Below are positions 6,659 to 12,773 of a DNA stretch of 12,982 nucleotides, in pieces. Under the pieces are notes generated by a model that was given only the letters and a program-made list of their open reading frames with translations, was not told the origin of the DNA and did not search any database. The DNA lies in contig JAENVT010000083.1 of NCBI GenBank assembly GCA_016650435.1, positions 1 through 12,982 on the forward strand, read 5' to 3'. The position numbers and the translations under genes were made by a program. Within the stretch, counting starts at the first letter, position 1. Every line of letters begins with the position of its first letter. Source of the DNA: Ilumatobacteraceae bacterium (GTDB taxonomy: Bacteria; Actinomycetota; Acidimicrobiia; Acidimicrobiales; Ilumatobacteraceae).

Positions 6659-7914
6659 ATGACTTCGAAACTCGCCTCACCGCCGTCCTCGACGACGTCG
6701 CCACGTCGGTCCGCCCCCATCCTGACCCCGACTCGGTGTTCTTCCCGATGATCACCACCGTGCCGAACGAGGTCCGAGTCCTTCGCCCGCGTTATTTTGC
6801 CGTCGCCGCAGCAAGTCTGTTGCTGGTCGGCGGCTCGGCATTCGCGATGGAGCGAATCAGCGGAGACCAACCGACTCGGGTGACACCAGCCGCATCACCC
6901 GTGACGGAGCCCACCGAAGCCCCGACGACAACGACCCTCGAGCCGACCGCGACATCGATCGAACAAGTCGGTGACGGCACGGCGAAAGCGACGGTGTTCA
7001 AGCCCATCATTGTCAAAGACCGGGAGGTGCCGGCGACCGAGCCCACGGTCCCGCCGACAGAGCCGACAGTTCTGCCGACGGAGCCGACCGTGGCGCCCGT
7101 CGTCATCGAGTTCACCGCCAAGCTCGGTTCCGATGGACGGGCGAAGACGCCGATGACACAGGGGTTCTACGGCAAGGCTCAACCCGGGTCGGCAATCCGC
7201 GTCGCGTCGCAATACGGCGTGGCGGAGACAACGGCCAACGATGCTGGAGTCTGGGAGACGACATTGACGATGGTCGAGGTGCCGGCCGGAACCAAGGTCG
7301 CGGTGCGGATCACGTCGAGCACCAGCACCCGCGTCCGGGAATTCACCCTCGAGCGACCGGCGCCGCCGGTGATCGAGTTCACGGCTGCCCTCGGCGCCAA
7401 CGGACAGGCGAACACACCGATGACGCAGGGCTTCCACGGCACTGCACAGCCCGGTTCAGCGATCCGCATCGCCACCGACTGGGGTGTCGCCGAAACGCTC
7501 GCAGGACCGAACGGCAACTGGGAGACCACACTCACCTTGGGTGACGTGCCGCCAGGCACGACCGTTGCCGTGCGCATCACGTCGAGCACCACCGATCGGG
7601 TTCGCGAGTTCACCCTGCAGCGGCCTGGCACAACGACACCGACCTCGATCGACTTCACGGCCAACGCCGGATGGGCGACCACCGACGCCAGCCCGCCCGC
7701 CGACGAGTACTGGGGTAACTCGACGGCCGGTGCTGTCATCTCGATCACGTCGCCGTACGGCGGTGCGCAGGTCGTGTCCAACGCCGAGGGCCGTTGGACG
7801 GCCCGCCCGACGTTCCCCGACGCGCCTGTTGGAGTCACCTTCAACGTGCACATCACGAGTTCCATGGGCACCGCGACCTACGACTTCCCACTCACTCGGG
7901 TCGGGCCAGCCTGA
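6655..7914 (+). CDS. Membrane-anchored protein with three Ig-like repeats, candidate anti-sigma factor
   Basis: This 419-residue protein has a short cytoplasmic N-terminus (1-46), one membrane helix (about 47-65, YFAVAAASLLLVGGSAFAM), a Thr/Pro-rich linker (about 68-148) and three extracellular repeats of 89-92 residues. The linker contains TEPTVxP three times at 128-148. Repeats start at Ile151, Ile240 and Ile332 with (I)EFTAxLG and end in VRITSSTxxRVREFTLxRP; repeats 1 and 2 are much more alike than repeat 3. They resemble bacterial Ig-like adhesive domains. Coupling to the sigma factor gene (ATGA overlap) and the FETRLTAVLDDVATSVRP N-terminus suggest it binds and controls that sigma factor. 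There is no zinc-type HxxxCxxC anti-sigma motif. It may instead be a cell-surface protein merely co-expressed with the sigma factor. The architecture is seen; the anti-sigma role is inferred. Confidence 0.75.
   Translation: MNDFETRLTAVLDDVATSVRPHPDPDSVFFPMITTVPNEVRVLRPRYFAVAAASLLLVGGSAFAMERISGDQPTRVTPAASPVTEPTEAPTTTTLEPTATSIEQVGDGTAKATVFKPIIVKDREVPATEPTVPPTEPTVLPTEPTVAPVVIEFTAKLGSDGRAKTPMTQGFYGKAQPGSAIRVASQYGVAETTANDAGVWETTLTMVEVPAGTKVAVRITSSTSTRVREFTLERPAPPVIEFTAALGANGQANTPMTQGFHGTAQPGSAIRIATDWGVAETLAGPNGNWETTLTLGDVPPGTTVAVRITSSTTDRVREFTLQRPGTTTPTSIDFTANAGWATTDASPPADEYWGNSTAGAVISITSPYGGAQVVSNAEGRWTARPTFPDAPVGVTFNVHITSSMGTATYDFPLTRVGPA
7036..7098 (+). repeat. Three 21-bp linker repeats coding TEPTVxP
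   Basis: Three in-frame copies of a seven-residue unit (TEPTVPP, TEPTVLP, TEPTVAP) lie between the membrane helix and the first Ig-like repeat. Such Thr/Pro stalks usually span the cell wall. Confidence 0.8.
7105..7911 (+). repeat. Three tandem ~270-bp repeats coding Ig-like domains
   Basis: The repeat units start at 7105, 7372 and 7648 (267 and 276 bases long, the last about 264). Units 1 and 2 share long identical peptide stretches such as TPMTQGF, AQPGSAIR, GVAET and VAVRITSST, which points to a fairly recent duplication. Unit 3 is divergent. Confidence 0.85.
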
Positions 7915-7935
7915 TCCGGTCCCTTCCACGTAAGT

Positions 7936-7978
7936 CCAGTCACGAAATATTCGCCCCGTCCGGATATTTCGTGACTGG
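7936..7978. terminator. Long perfect hairpin between the sigma operon and the EVE gene
   Basis: A perfect 15-bp inverted repeat (arms 7936-7950 and 7964-7978, CCAGTCACGAAATAT) extends by one T-G wobble and two further pairs to an 18-bp stem with a 7-base loop (CCCCGTC, 7954-7960). It begins 22 bases after the upstream stop. No T-tract follows. It may be a bidirectional terminator, a dyad operator or a relic of a small mobile repeat. Confidence 0.5.
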
Positions 7979-8013
7979 CCTCGGACGGTTGGGGATGAGT
8001 GAGGCGCTCGCGG

Positions 8014-8026
8014 TAATGATCTGTGT
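8014..8026 (+). promoter_or_regulatory. Possible leaderless-type -10 element for the EVE gene
   Basis: TAATGAT at 8014-8020 ends six bases before the GTG start at 8027, and no Shine-Dalgarno sequence is present. TTGGGG at 7989-7994 could be a weak -35 box. This is only suggestive. Confidence 0.35.
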
Positions 8027-8494
8027 GTGGCTCACTGGTTGATGAAGTCGGAACCCGAGGAGTTTTCGATCGATGACTTGGCTCGGGCCAAACGAAAGCG
8101 CTTCGCGTGGGACGGGGTGCGCAACTATCGAGCGCGCAACTGGATGTTGCAGATGCAACCAGGCGAGCAGTTCTTCTTCTCCCACAGCAGTTGCAAGGTG
8201 CCGGGCATTGCGGGCATCGCCGAGATCGTCGGCGATGCGTATCCCGACCCCACACAGTTCGATGCCGACAGTCATTACTACGACGCGAACTCGCCGAAGA
8301 CCAAGCCGCGTTGGGTCTGTCGCGACGTTCGATTCGTCGAACGATTTCCCGCCGTCCTGCCGCTGACAACGTTGCGTCAGTACACCGACCAACTCGGGCC
8401 ATTTCATCTGCTGCAAAAGGCCAACCGGCTCAGTGTCATGCCGGTCAGCGATACGCAGTGGGAGTTCATTGTCGGCTTAGCGAGGCAGTCATGA
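8027..8494 (+). CDS. EVE-domain protein (THYN1-like)
   Basis: This 155-residue protein is essentially a single EVE domain, a relative of the PUA fold that binds modified bases in RNA or DNA. The family landmarks appear in order: WLMKSEPEEFSIDDL (4-18), WDGVRNYRARN (28-38), GEQFFFSHSSCKVPGIAGIAEIVG, AYPDPTQFD, YYDANSP and PRWVCRDV. Length is normal for bacterial EVE proteins. The GTG start at 8027 begins the conserved AHWLMKSEP strand. The gene overlaps the AlaX gene by ATGA, so the two are probably co-translated; this fits a link with tRNA or other modified RNA, although the ligand of this family in bacteria is not settled. The family call is firm, the role inferred. Confidence 0.92.
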   Translation: MAHWLMKSEPEEFSIDDLARAKRKRFAWDGVRNYRARNWMLQMQPGEQFFFSHSSCKVPGIAGIAEIVGDAYPDPTQFDADSHYYDANSPKTKPRWVCRDVRFVERFPAVLPLTTLRQYTDQLGPFHLLQKANRLSVMPVSDTQWEFIVGLARQS

Positions 8495-9198
8495 CCACCG
8501 AACTGATCTACCTACGCGACGCATACCTCACCGACTTCGATGCGGTGGTGGTCGACGTTCGCGATGGTGCGGTCGCGCTCGACCGCACCGCGTTCTATCC
8601 AACCGGCGGAGGCCAGCCGCACGACACCGGGACCCTCGACGGACTCGCAGTCGGTGATGTGCGCAAAGAAGGCGACCACGTCTGGCACTCGCTGGACGGC
8701 GGCCCGCCGCCTGCGATCGGCGACACCGTGCATGGCGTCGTCGATTGGTCGAGGCGGCATGACCTGATGCGAACGCACTCTGCGTTGCATGTGCTGTGCG
8801 GTGTGATCTGGAACGAATGGCGCGTACCCGTGACGGGCGGCAACATGGAGCCGCTCAGTGCTCGGATGGACTTCGAGTTCGATCCGCTTCCCGAAGGATT
8901 CGGGCCAAGAGTCGAACAACTGGTCAACGACGAACTGGCCGCCGACCGTCCGATCGCGGTGTCGTTCCTACCCCGCTCGACTGCAGTGATGGACGAGGAT
9001 CTCATCCGCACCAAGGTCTCGATGATCCCCGAGTCGGTGCCCGAGATTCGTGTCGTCGACATCGTCGGCCTCGACAAGCAGGCCGACGGCGGCACACATG
9101 TGCGCTCGACCGGCGAGGTCGGACGCATCCGGGTGACCAAGACCGAGAGCAAGGGAAAGGGCAACAAGCGCATCAGGTTGGAGATCATCGACGCATGA
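8491..9198 (+). CDS. AlaX-type alanyl-tRNA editing hydrolase
   Basis: This 235-residue free-standing editing protein is related to the editing domain of alanyl-tRNA synthetase and removes serine (or glycine) wrongly attached to tRNA-Ala. It has the opening AFYPTGGGQPHDTG, the zinc motif His96-SAL-His100, and ADGGTHV with His203 followed by STGEVGRI. The usual Cys four residues before the last His is Asp199 here, so the fourth zinc ligand differs from classical AlaX; this may be a subfamily trait. The C-terminus (KGKGNKRIRLEI) is the normal end of short AlaX proteins. There is no C-Ala or long glycine-rich tail. ATG 8491 overlaps the EVE gene stop; an in-frame extension to 8107 lies wholly within the EVE gene and is rejected. 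A hairpin follows at 9201-9221. Confidence 0.92.
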   Translation: MTTELIYLRDAYLTDFDAVVVDVRDGAVALDRTAFYPTGGGQPHDTGTLDGLAVGDVRKEGDHVWHSLDGGPPPAIGDTVHGVVDWSRRHDLMRTHSALHVLCGVIWNEWRVPVTGGNMEPLSARMDFEFDPLPEGFGPRVEQLVNDELAADRPIAVSFLPRSTAVMDEDLIRTKVSMIPESVPEIRVVDIVGLDKQADGGTHVRSTGEVGRIRVTKTESKGKGNKRIRLEIIDA

Positions 9199-9200
9199 GC

Positions 9201-9221
9201 CGGAACGCCTTCGGCGTGCCG
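9201..9221 (+). terminator. Hairpin after the EVE-AlaX unit
   Basis: CGGAACGCC (9201-9209) pairs with GGCGTGCCG (9213-9221) around a TTC loop, with a single A-G mismatch, starting two bases after the AlaX stop. It is followed by TCTCACCCTC, not a T-tract. The position suits a terminator. Confidence 0.45.
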
Positions 9222-9246
9222 TCTCACCCTCGCCCAGCAGGCTGAG

Positions 9247-9358
9247 CGCGCCCGGGGACCCAGGTCGGGCGCGATGTGAGTACCGGTGGTACCGGTTTCG
9301 CGCCCGGGGACCCAGGTCGGGCGCGATGTGAGTACCGGTGGTACCGGTTTCGCGCCCG
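9247..9358. repeat. Perfect 52-bp tandem repeat, 2.15 copies, with internal hairpins
   Basis: Units are 9247-9298 and 9299-9350, identical, followed by eight bases of a third unit (9351-9358). Each unit begins with CGCGCCCG, an 11-base spacer, then its reverse complement CGGGCGCG, and ends with ACCGGT-GGT-ACCGGT (9282-9296 and 9334-9348). The left arm therefore occurs three times and the right arm twice, so each right arm can pair with either neighbour. The period is not a multiple of three and no reading frame fits, so it is non-coding. Together with 9201-9221 and the promoter region it fills the gene-free stretch 9199-9501. Confidence 0.9.
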
Positions 9359-9451
9359 AGCACCGCTCGACGAACCGCTCGGCCACACCCGCCAAACCGT
9401 CGGCGCGGGAAATCCTCACGTGATCCTCAACCGGCACCAAAGGACCTCATA

Positions 9452-9477
9452 GGAACGGTTTGTACTTTGCGGCATAT
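9452..9477 (+). promoter_or_regulatory. Possible ECF-type promoter of the DUF5666/PepSY-like gene
   Basis: GGAACG at 9452-9457 resembles the GGAAC -35 box of ECF sigma factors, and CATAT at 9473-9477 lies 15 bases further on. The coding start at 9502 has its own ribosome site GGAG at 9491-9494. The -10 match is weak. Confidence 0.25.
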
Positions 9478-9501
9478 CCAACAAATAACAGGAGCGCCAT
9501 C

Positions 9502-10323
9502 ATGAGCGACCACGGACCCACAAACCCTCACCAGACACTCTCCGGTCTCCCCGTATCGAGCGCGGCTTCGGAGCCCACGGCCCAGCCGCCTCGCCGACAA
9601 CGGGTCCGGCGATTGCTGGCGAACAGAAGACTTCGATGGGTCGTGGTGGCCGCTGCCGTGTTGTGCGCGGTGATCGGACTTTCTGTCGGCCTCGTCATGT
9701 CCCGCTCGACAACAACAGCGAAGCCCGTTCCCGCAACTGGCGTCGCCGGCGCTAGCGGATCCGGCGGCGGGGCATCCAACGCTCGGTCTGGACCGGCCAC
9801 AGGTGGAGCATCCGGCACGGTCGACAGCGTTTCCGCGTCGAGCTTCACGATGACAACATCAGCGGGTCAGAAGGTGACTGTCGACGAGGGGTCCGCTACG
9901 ACATACCAAAGCGGGACGAACTCGACCTCGGCTAGTGCCATTGCAACAGGTCAAACAGTCCTGGCACTGGGGATGACCAACGGAACGACTATCACGGCCA
10001 CGCAGGTCATCGTGACACCGGATGGTGGCGACGGATCTGCGACTTCCTCGGCGGCAGCAGTCGTCCCCTTCCAGAGCGGTGCACCAACTACGTCAAAGCA
10101 AGTCGGCCAGATCCCTGCGAACTACAGCCAGGGTTCGGGGACGATCGTTAGCGGAACAGTGGCGAACAATGCGACTGAAGCGGCGTTGACCGCCTACCCA
10201 GGGGGCATCGTCGACCGTGTTGTGCAGCTGAGCGACGGCGAGTACGAGGTCCACAACATCGGCGTCAGTTGGCCGCACCATGTCTTCGTCGACAAGGACT
10301 TCAAAGTCGTCGGCGCGTTTTAA
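9502..10323 (+). CDS. Membrane-anchored protein with DUF5666-like and PepSY-like modules
   Basis: This 273-residue protein has a cytoplasmic basic lead (RRQRVRRLLANRRLR), one membrane helix at about 46-66 (WVVVAAAVLCAVIGLSVGLVM) and a Gly/Ser/Ala-rich stalk (about 67-102). The external part follows: a DUF5666-like beta module at about 103-173 (GTVDSVSASSFTMTTSAGQKVTV to ATQVIVTP), a second low-complexity stretch, and a 50-residue C-terminal module at 224-273 with YPGG, DGEYEVH, WPHHVFV and DFKVVGAF that resembles a PepSY-type fold. No enzyme motif is visible. ATG 9502 is chosen for GGAG at 9491-9494; an in-frame start at 9460 lacks one. The C-terminal module is best read as a protein-binding or peptidase-inhibiting domain outside the membrane, by analogy only. 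The gene stands alone, converging with the minus-strand run. Confidence 0.8.
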   Translation: MSDHGPTNPHQTLSGLPVSSAASEPTAQPPRRQRVRRLLANRRLRWVVVAAAVLCAVIGLSVGLVMSRSTTTAKPVPATGVAGASGSGGGASNARSGPATGGASGTVDSVSASSFTMTTSAGQKVTVDEGSATTYQSGTNSTSASAIATGQTVLALGMTNGTTITATQVIVTPDGGDGSATSSAAAVVPFQSGAPTTSKQVGQIPANYSQGSGTIVSGTVANNATEAALTAYPGGIVDRVVQLSDGEYEVHNIGVSWPHHVFVDKDFKVVGAF

Positions 10324-10341
10324 TCGTTGCCCGCCCGAGAA

Positions 10342-10358
10342 CCGGACACGGGGTCCGG
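10342..10358. terminator. Hairpin between convergent genes
   Basis: CCGGAC (10342-10347) and GTCCGG (10353-10358) form a perfect 6-bp stem with loop ACGGG in the 72-base gap between two convergent stop codons. It could serve both strands. There is no T-tract on either side. Confidence 0.4.
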
Positions 10359-10395
10359 CCGACCTGAGTCTGCGGTTCAAACCTCACATACCTCA

Positions 10396-11271
10396 TTACT
10401 GTTTGAGCGCCTGCGTCACGACCGTGATGTCCTGATCGCCGAACCCGTCGGGTACCAGTCGCTGCCACTCGTCAGCTAAAGCGGCCAGGACGGCGAAGCG
10501 TTCGTTGTCGGCTGCGGCCTGCACGGCCAAGCGCACATCCTTGAGCGCGAGCGACAGCGCGAATTGTGCGGAGAAGTCATCCTTGGCGATCCGTTGCATC
10601 TTCGCCGACTGCCAAGGGGACACGAGGGGGCCGCCGACTAGGGCGTCGACCAGCGTCTCCGTCGTCAGCCCCAATCGATGAGCGAGGGCAACGGACGTCG
10701 CCAGTCCTTCGGCCGCGAACGCCAGCCATGTGTTGTTGACGAGCTTCAGTCGCGACCCGGCTCCAACTGCACCAACCCAGACCGTGCGCTGTCCGAGAGC
10801 GTCGAACAGCGCACCGACGCGATCGCGGGTTTCGTTAGGCCCAGACGCGAAGATCGTCAGCTCTCCGCGCTCCGCCGGATCCTTGCTTCCCGACACTGGC
10901 GCGTCGAGGAGCACGACGTCCGGACGCTCTGCCTCCACTAGGGCGGCGACGCGCTCGATCCCCTCTACGCCGATCGTGCTCATCTGCACCCAGATCGCGC
11001 CCGGAGCCATCGCAGCGAGCATGCCCTGCTCGCTGGCGATTGACAGGACGGCATCGGCGTTGGTCACCATCGTGACGACGATCGCCGCTCGTCGTGCTGC
11101 ATCGGCGGCAGTCGCGGCGACTTCCGCGCCGATCTCGGCGAGGTCTCGAGTCGCCTCCGGCGTGCGATTCCAGACGACGGTTGGGATGCCGGCACGCAGC
11201 GCGCTGGCGGCCATCCCATGTCCCATCGCGCCGATGCCGAGCACTGCAACCGCTTGGTGCTTCTGTGCCAT
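10396..11271 (-). CDS. NAD(P)-dependent beta-hydroxyacid dehydrogenase (3-hydroxyisobutyrate dehydrogenase/GlxR-like)
   Basis: This 291-residue oxidoreductase interconverts a beta-hydroxyacid and its oxo-acid or semialdehyde. The N-terminal Rossmann fold has GIGAMG at 12-17 and WNRT at 34-37; the Arg after Asn suggests NADP(H) preference. The substrate motif is DAPVSGS at 123-129, followed by GELTIFASG, and the catalytic Lys176 with Asn180 lies in GAGSRLKLVNN. The C-terminal all-alpha domain is complete. ATG 11271 is chosen because AGGAGG at 11278-11283 is six bases upstream; an in-frame GTG at 11274 is too close to it. It is the last gene of a minus-strand run after a 46-base gap from a small unknown gene. 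Substrates possible for the family include 3-hydroxyisobutyrate, tartronate semialdehyde and succinic semialdehyde. Confidence 0.9.
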   Translation of the reverse strand: MAQKHQAVAVLGIGAMGHGMAASALRAGIPTVVWNRTPEATRDLAEIGAEVAATAADAARRAAIVVTMVTNADAVLSIASEQGMLAAMAPGAIWVQMSTIGVEGIERVAALVEAERPDVVLLDAPVSGSKDPAERGELTIFASGPNETRDRVGALFDALGQRTVWVGAVGAGSRLKLVNNTWLAFAAEGLATSVALAHRLGLTTETLVDALVGGPLVSPWQSAKMQRIAKDDFSAQFALSLALKDVRLAVQAAADNERFAVLAALADEWQRLVPDGFGDQDITVVTQALKQ

Positions 11272-11317
11272 CACTCGCCTCCTTTGCGTCGAAGGTCAGC
11301 TCGCCCCGCAGGTGCGG

Positions 11318-11557
11318 TCATTCGTCAGCGATCTCGATCGACGCGCCGTCGGGCAACTCGTCGCGGATAGTTGAGACGGCAACGGCTACAGCGTCGCGGT
11401 TGCCTTCTACCGAGACGTTGAGCTCGACTTTGGTCTCGTCGAGTATCGATGGCTGCCTCGATGAGGTCAGCTCAACGCCGTCGGCGTCTGCAAGCGCGGT
11501 GGCGACACGTATAGCGAGCGCTGCCGGTCCCACGAATCTGATTCTGTAGACGGTCAC
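11318..11557 (-). CDS. Small protein of unknown function, ferredoxin-like fold predicted
   Basis: I do not recognise this 79-residue protein. Its hydrophobic pattern reads beta-alpha-beta-beta-alpha-beta: strand VTVYRIRFVG, helix PAALAIRVATALADA, strands VELTSS and KVELNVSVEG, helix RDAVAVAVSTIRDEL and a last strand ASIEIAD. This is the order of a ferredoxin-like (ACT- or BMC-like) fold. It has no cysteines, no signal peptide and no membrane segment, and is acidic. GTG 11557 is preferred, with GGAG at 11560-11563 unusually close (two bases), so the start is not certain; GTG 11575 would add six residues. It sits 40 bases after the aldo-keto reductase gene and 46 before the dehydrogenase gene, all on the minus strand, so it is likely co-transcribed with two oxidoreductases and could bind a ligand or subunit. 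Confidence 0.65.
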   Translation of the reverse strand: MTVYRIRFVGPAALAIRVATALADADGVELTSSRQPSILDETKVELNVSVEGNRDAVAVAVSTIRDELPDGASIEIADE

Positions 11558-11597
11558 AGCTCCAGCGTTCCACACGACAGAGCAGCACGGCACCTGG

Positions 11598-12626
11598 TCA
11601 TTGATCGCTCGAGTTCTTCCAGAGGTTGATGTCTTCTTCGACCGCGTACTGGTCGATCTCGGTGAGCTCGTCACTCGTCAACGCCATGTTGCCGAGTGCA
11701 GCGGCGTTGTCGTCGAGTTGCTTCACACTGCTTGCGCCGATCACCACCGACGTCATTCGCGGATCACGCAAGGCCCACACGAGCGCCAGTTCGGCAAGTG
11801 TCTGGCCCCGCCGAGCAGCGATCTCGGCGAGAGCACGAACCTTGCTCAGCCGCTCCTCCGTGATCGAGTCGGCACGCAGCGCTCCACCCGTCGCGGCCCG
11901 CGAATCGGCGGGGACGCCGTGGAGGTACCGATCAGTCAGCAGTCCCTGGGCGAGCGGCGAGAAGGCGATGCAACCGGCGCCAATCTCGTCGAGCGTGGTC
12001 AGCAGATCGTCGTACTCTGTCCACCGGTTGAACATCGAGTACGACGGCTGATGGATGAGGAGCGGCACGTGCTGCTTGGCGAGCTGTGCCGCGACCATGC
12101 GAGTGCGGTCCGAAGAGTACGACGAGATGCCGACGTAGAGCGCCTTGCCCTGGTGCACTGCCGACACCAATGCGCCGACGGTCTCCTCCACCGGCGTGTC
12201 GGGATCGACGCGGTGCGAGTAGAAGATGTCGACGTACTCGAGGCCCATCCGCGCCAGCGATTGATCGAGCGATGCGAGCAGATACTTGCGTGAGCCCCGG
12301 TCGCCGTACGGGCCCGGCCACATGTCATACCCGGCCTTCGTCGATATGACCAACTCGTCGCGATGGCTGGCGAAGTCAGTGGCGAGGATGCGGCCGAAGT
12401 TGGCCTCGGCCGCTCCATACGGCGGCCCGTAGTTGTTCGCCAGATCGAAGTGCGTGATGCCGAGGTCGAACGCTCGCCGACAGATCTCGCGTTGCGATTC
12501 CCAGGGGCGATCGTCACCGAAGTTGTGCCACAACCCCAGCGAGATAGCGGGCAACAACAGGCCGCTGCGACCGCAACGGCGGTAGGTCATCGACTCGTAA
12601 CGGGCGGGCTCGGCGATGTACGACAT
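11598..12626 (-). CDS. Aldo-keto reductase, YghZ/L-glyceraldehyde-3-phosphate reductase-like
   Basis: This 342-residue NADPH-dependent reductase belongs to the AKR group of Escherichia coli YghZ, which is about the same length. It begins like YghZ (PxRYxxMxYRxCGxSGLxLPAxSLGLWHNFG). The catalytic tetrad is Asp61 (FDLANNYG), Tyr66, Lys97 (ISTKAGYDMWPGPYG) and His138 (FYSHRVDPDTP). The C-terminal cofactor segment TSVVIGASSVKQLDDN is present. YghZ reduces L-glyceraldehyde 3-phosphate and other aldehydes such as methylglyoxal, so detoxification of reactive aldehydes is a reasonable guess. ATG 12626 is set by the match to the YghZ N-terminus and by a -10 box seven bases upstream; a longer frame to 12821 is not supported. 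It appears to be the first gene of the minus-strand run. Confidence 0.92.
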   Translation of the reverse strand: MSYIAEPARYESMTYRRCGRSGLLLPAISLGLWHNFGDDRPWESQREICRRAFDLGITHFDLANNYGPPYGAAEANFGRILATDFASHRDELVISTKAGYDMWPGPYGDRGSRKYLLASLDQSLARMGLEYVDIFYSHRVDPDTPVEETVGALVSAVHQGKALYVGISSYSSDRTRMVAAQLAKQHVPLLIHQPSYSMFNRWTEYDDLLTTLDEIGAGCIAFSPLAQGLLTDRYLHGVPADSRAATGGALRADSITEERLSKVRALAEIAARRGQTLAELALVWALRDPRMTSVVIGASSVKQLDDNAAALGNMALTSDELTEIDQYAVEEDINLWKNSSDQ

Positions 12627-12642
12627 GCCGCCGAGACTACGC
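12627..12642 (-). promoter_or_regulatory. Leaderless-type -10 element for the aldo-keto reductase run
   Basis: On the minus strand TAGTCT (12634-12639) ends seven bases before the ATG at 12626, with no Shine-Dalgarno sequence between them. The surrounding GCGTAGTCTCG (12632-12642) is identical to the string before the ABC exporter start at 4171-4181. Confidence 0.45.
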
Positions 12643-12773
12643 CGCGACGTCGATCTGCTCAGCTCAAGGCGCTGAGAGCGCTCCGGAGCGCTCAAGATCG
12701 AGCCCAATCCTGCCGATAGGTGTAGTAGCGACGGTGTCGTGTGGGGCCCGGAGGAGTGGCAAGGAGCCGACCA

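Noticed and set aside
8107..8490. Longer AlaX frame starting inside the EVE gene.
   Set aside because: The extra 128 residues are Arg-rich shadow sequence of the EVE gene, and the AlaX domain begins exactly at ATG 8491.
9247..9358. CRISPR array.
   Set aside because: The units are directly abutting identical copies with no variable spacers, and no cas genes are present.
8595..9440. Minus-strand open frame crossing AlaX and the 52-bp repeat.
   Set aside because: The repeat period is not a multiple of three, so the frame shifts from copy to copy, and the rest mirrors AlaX.
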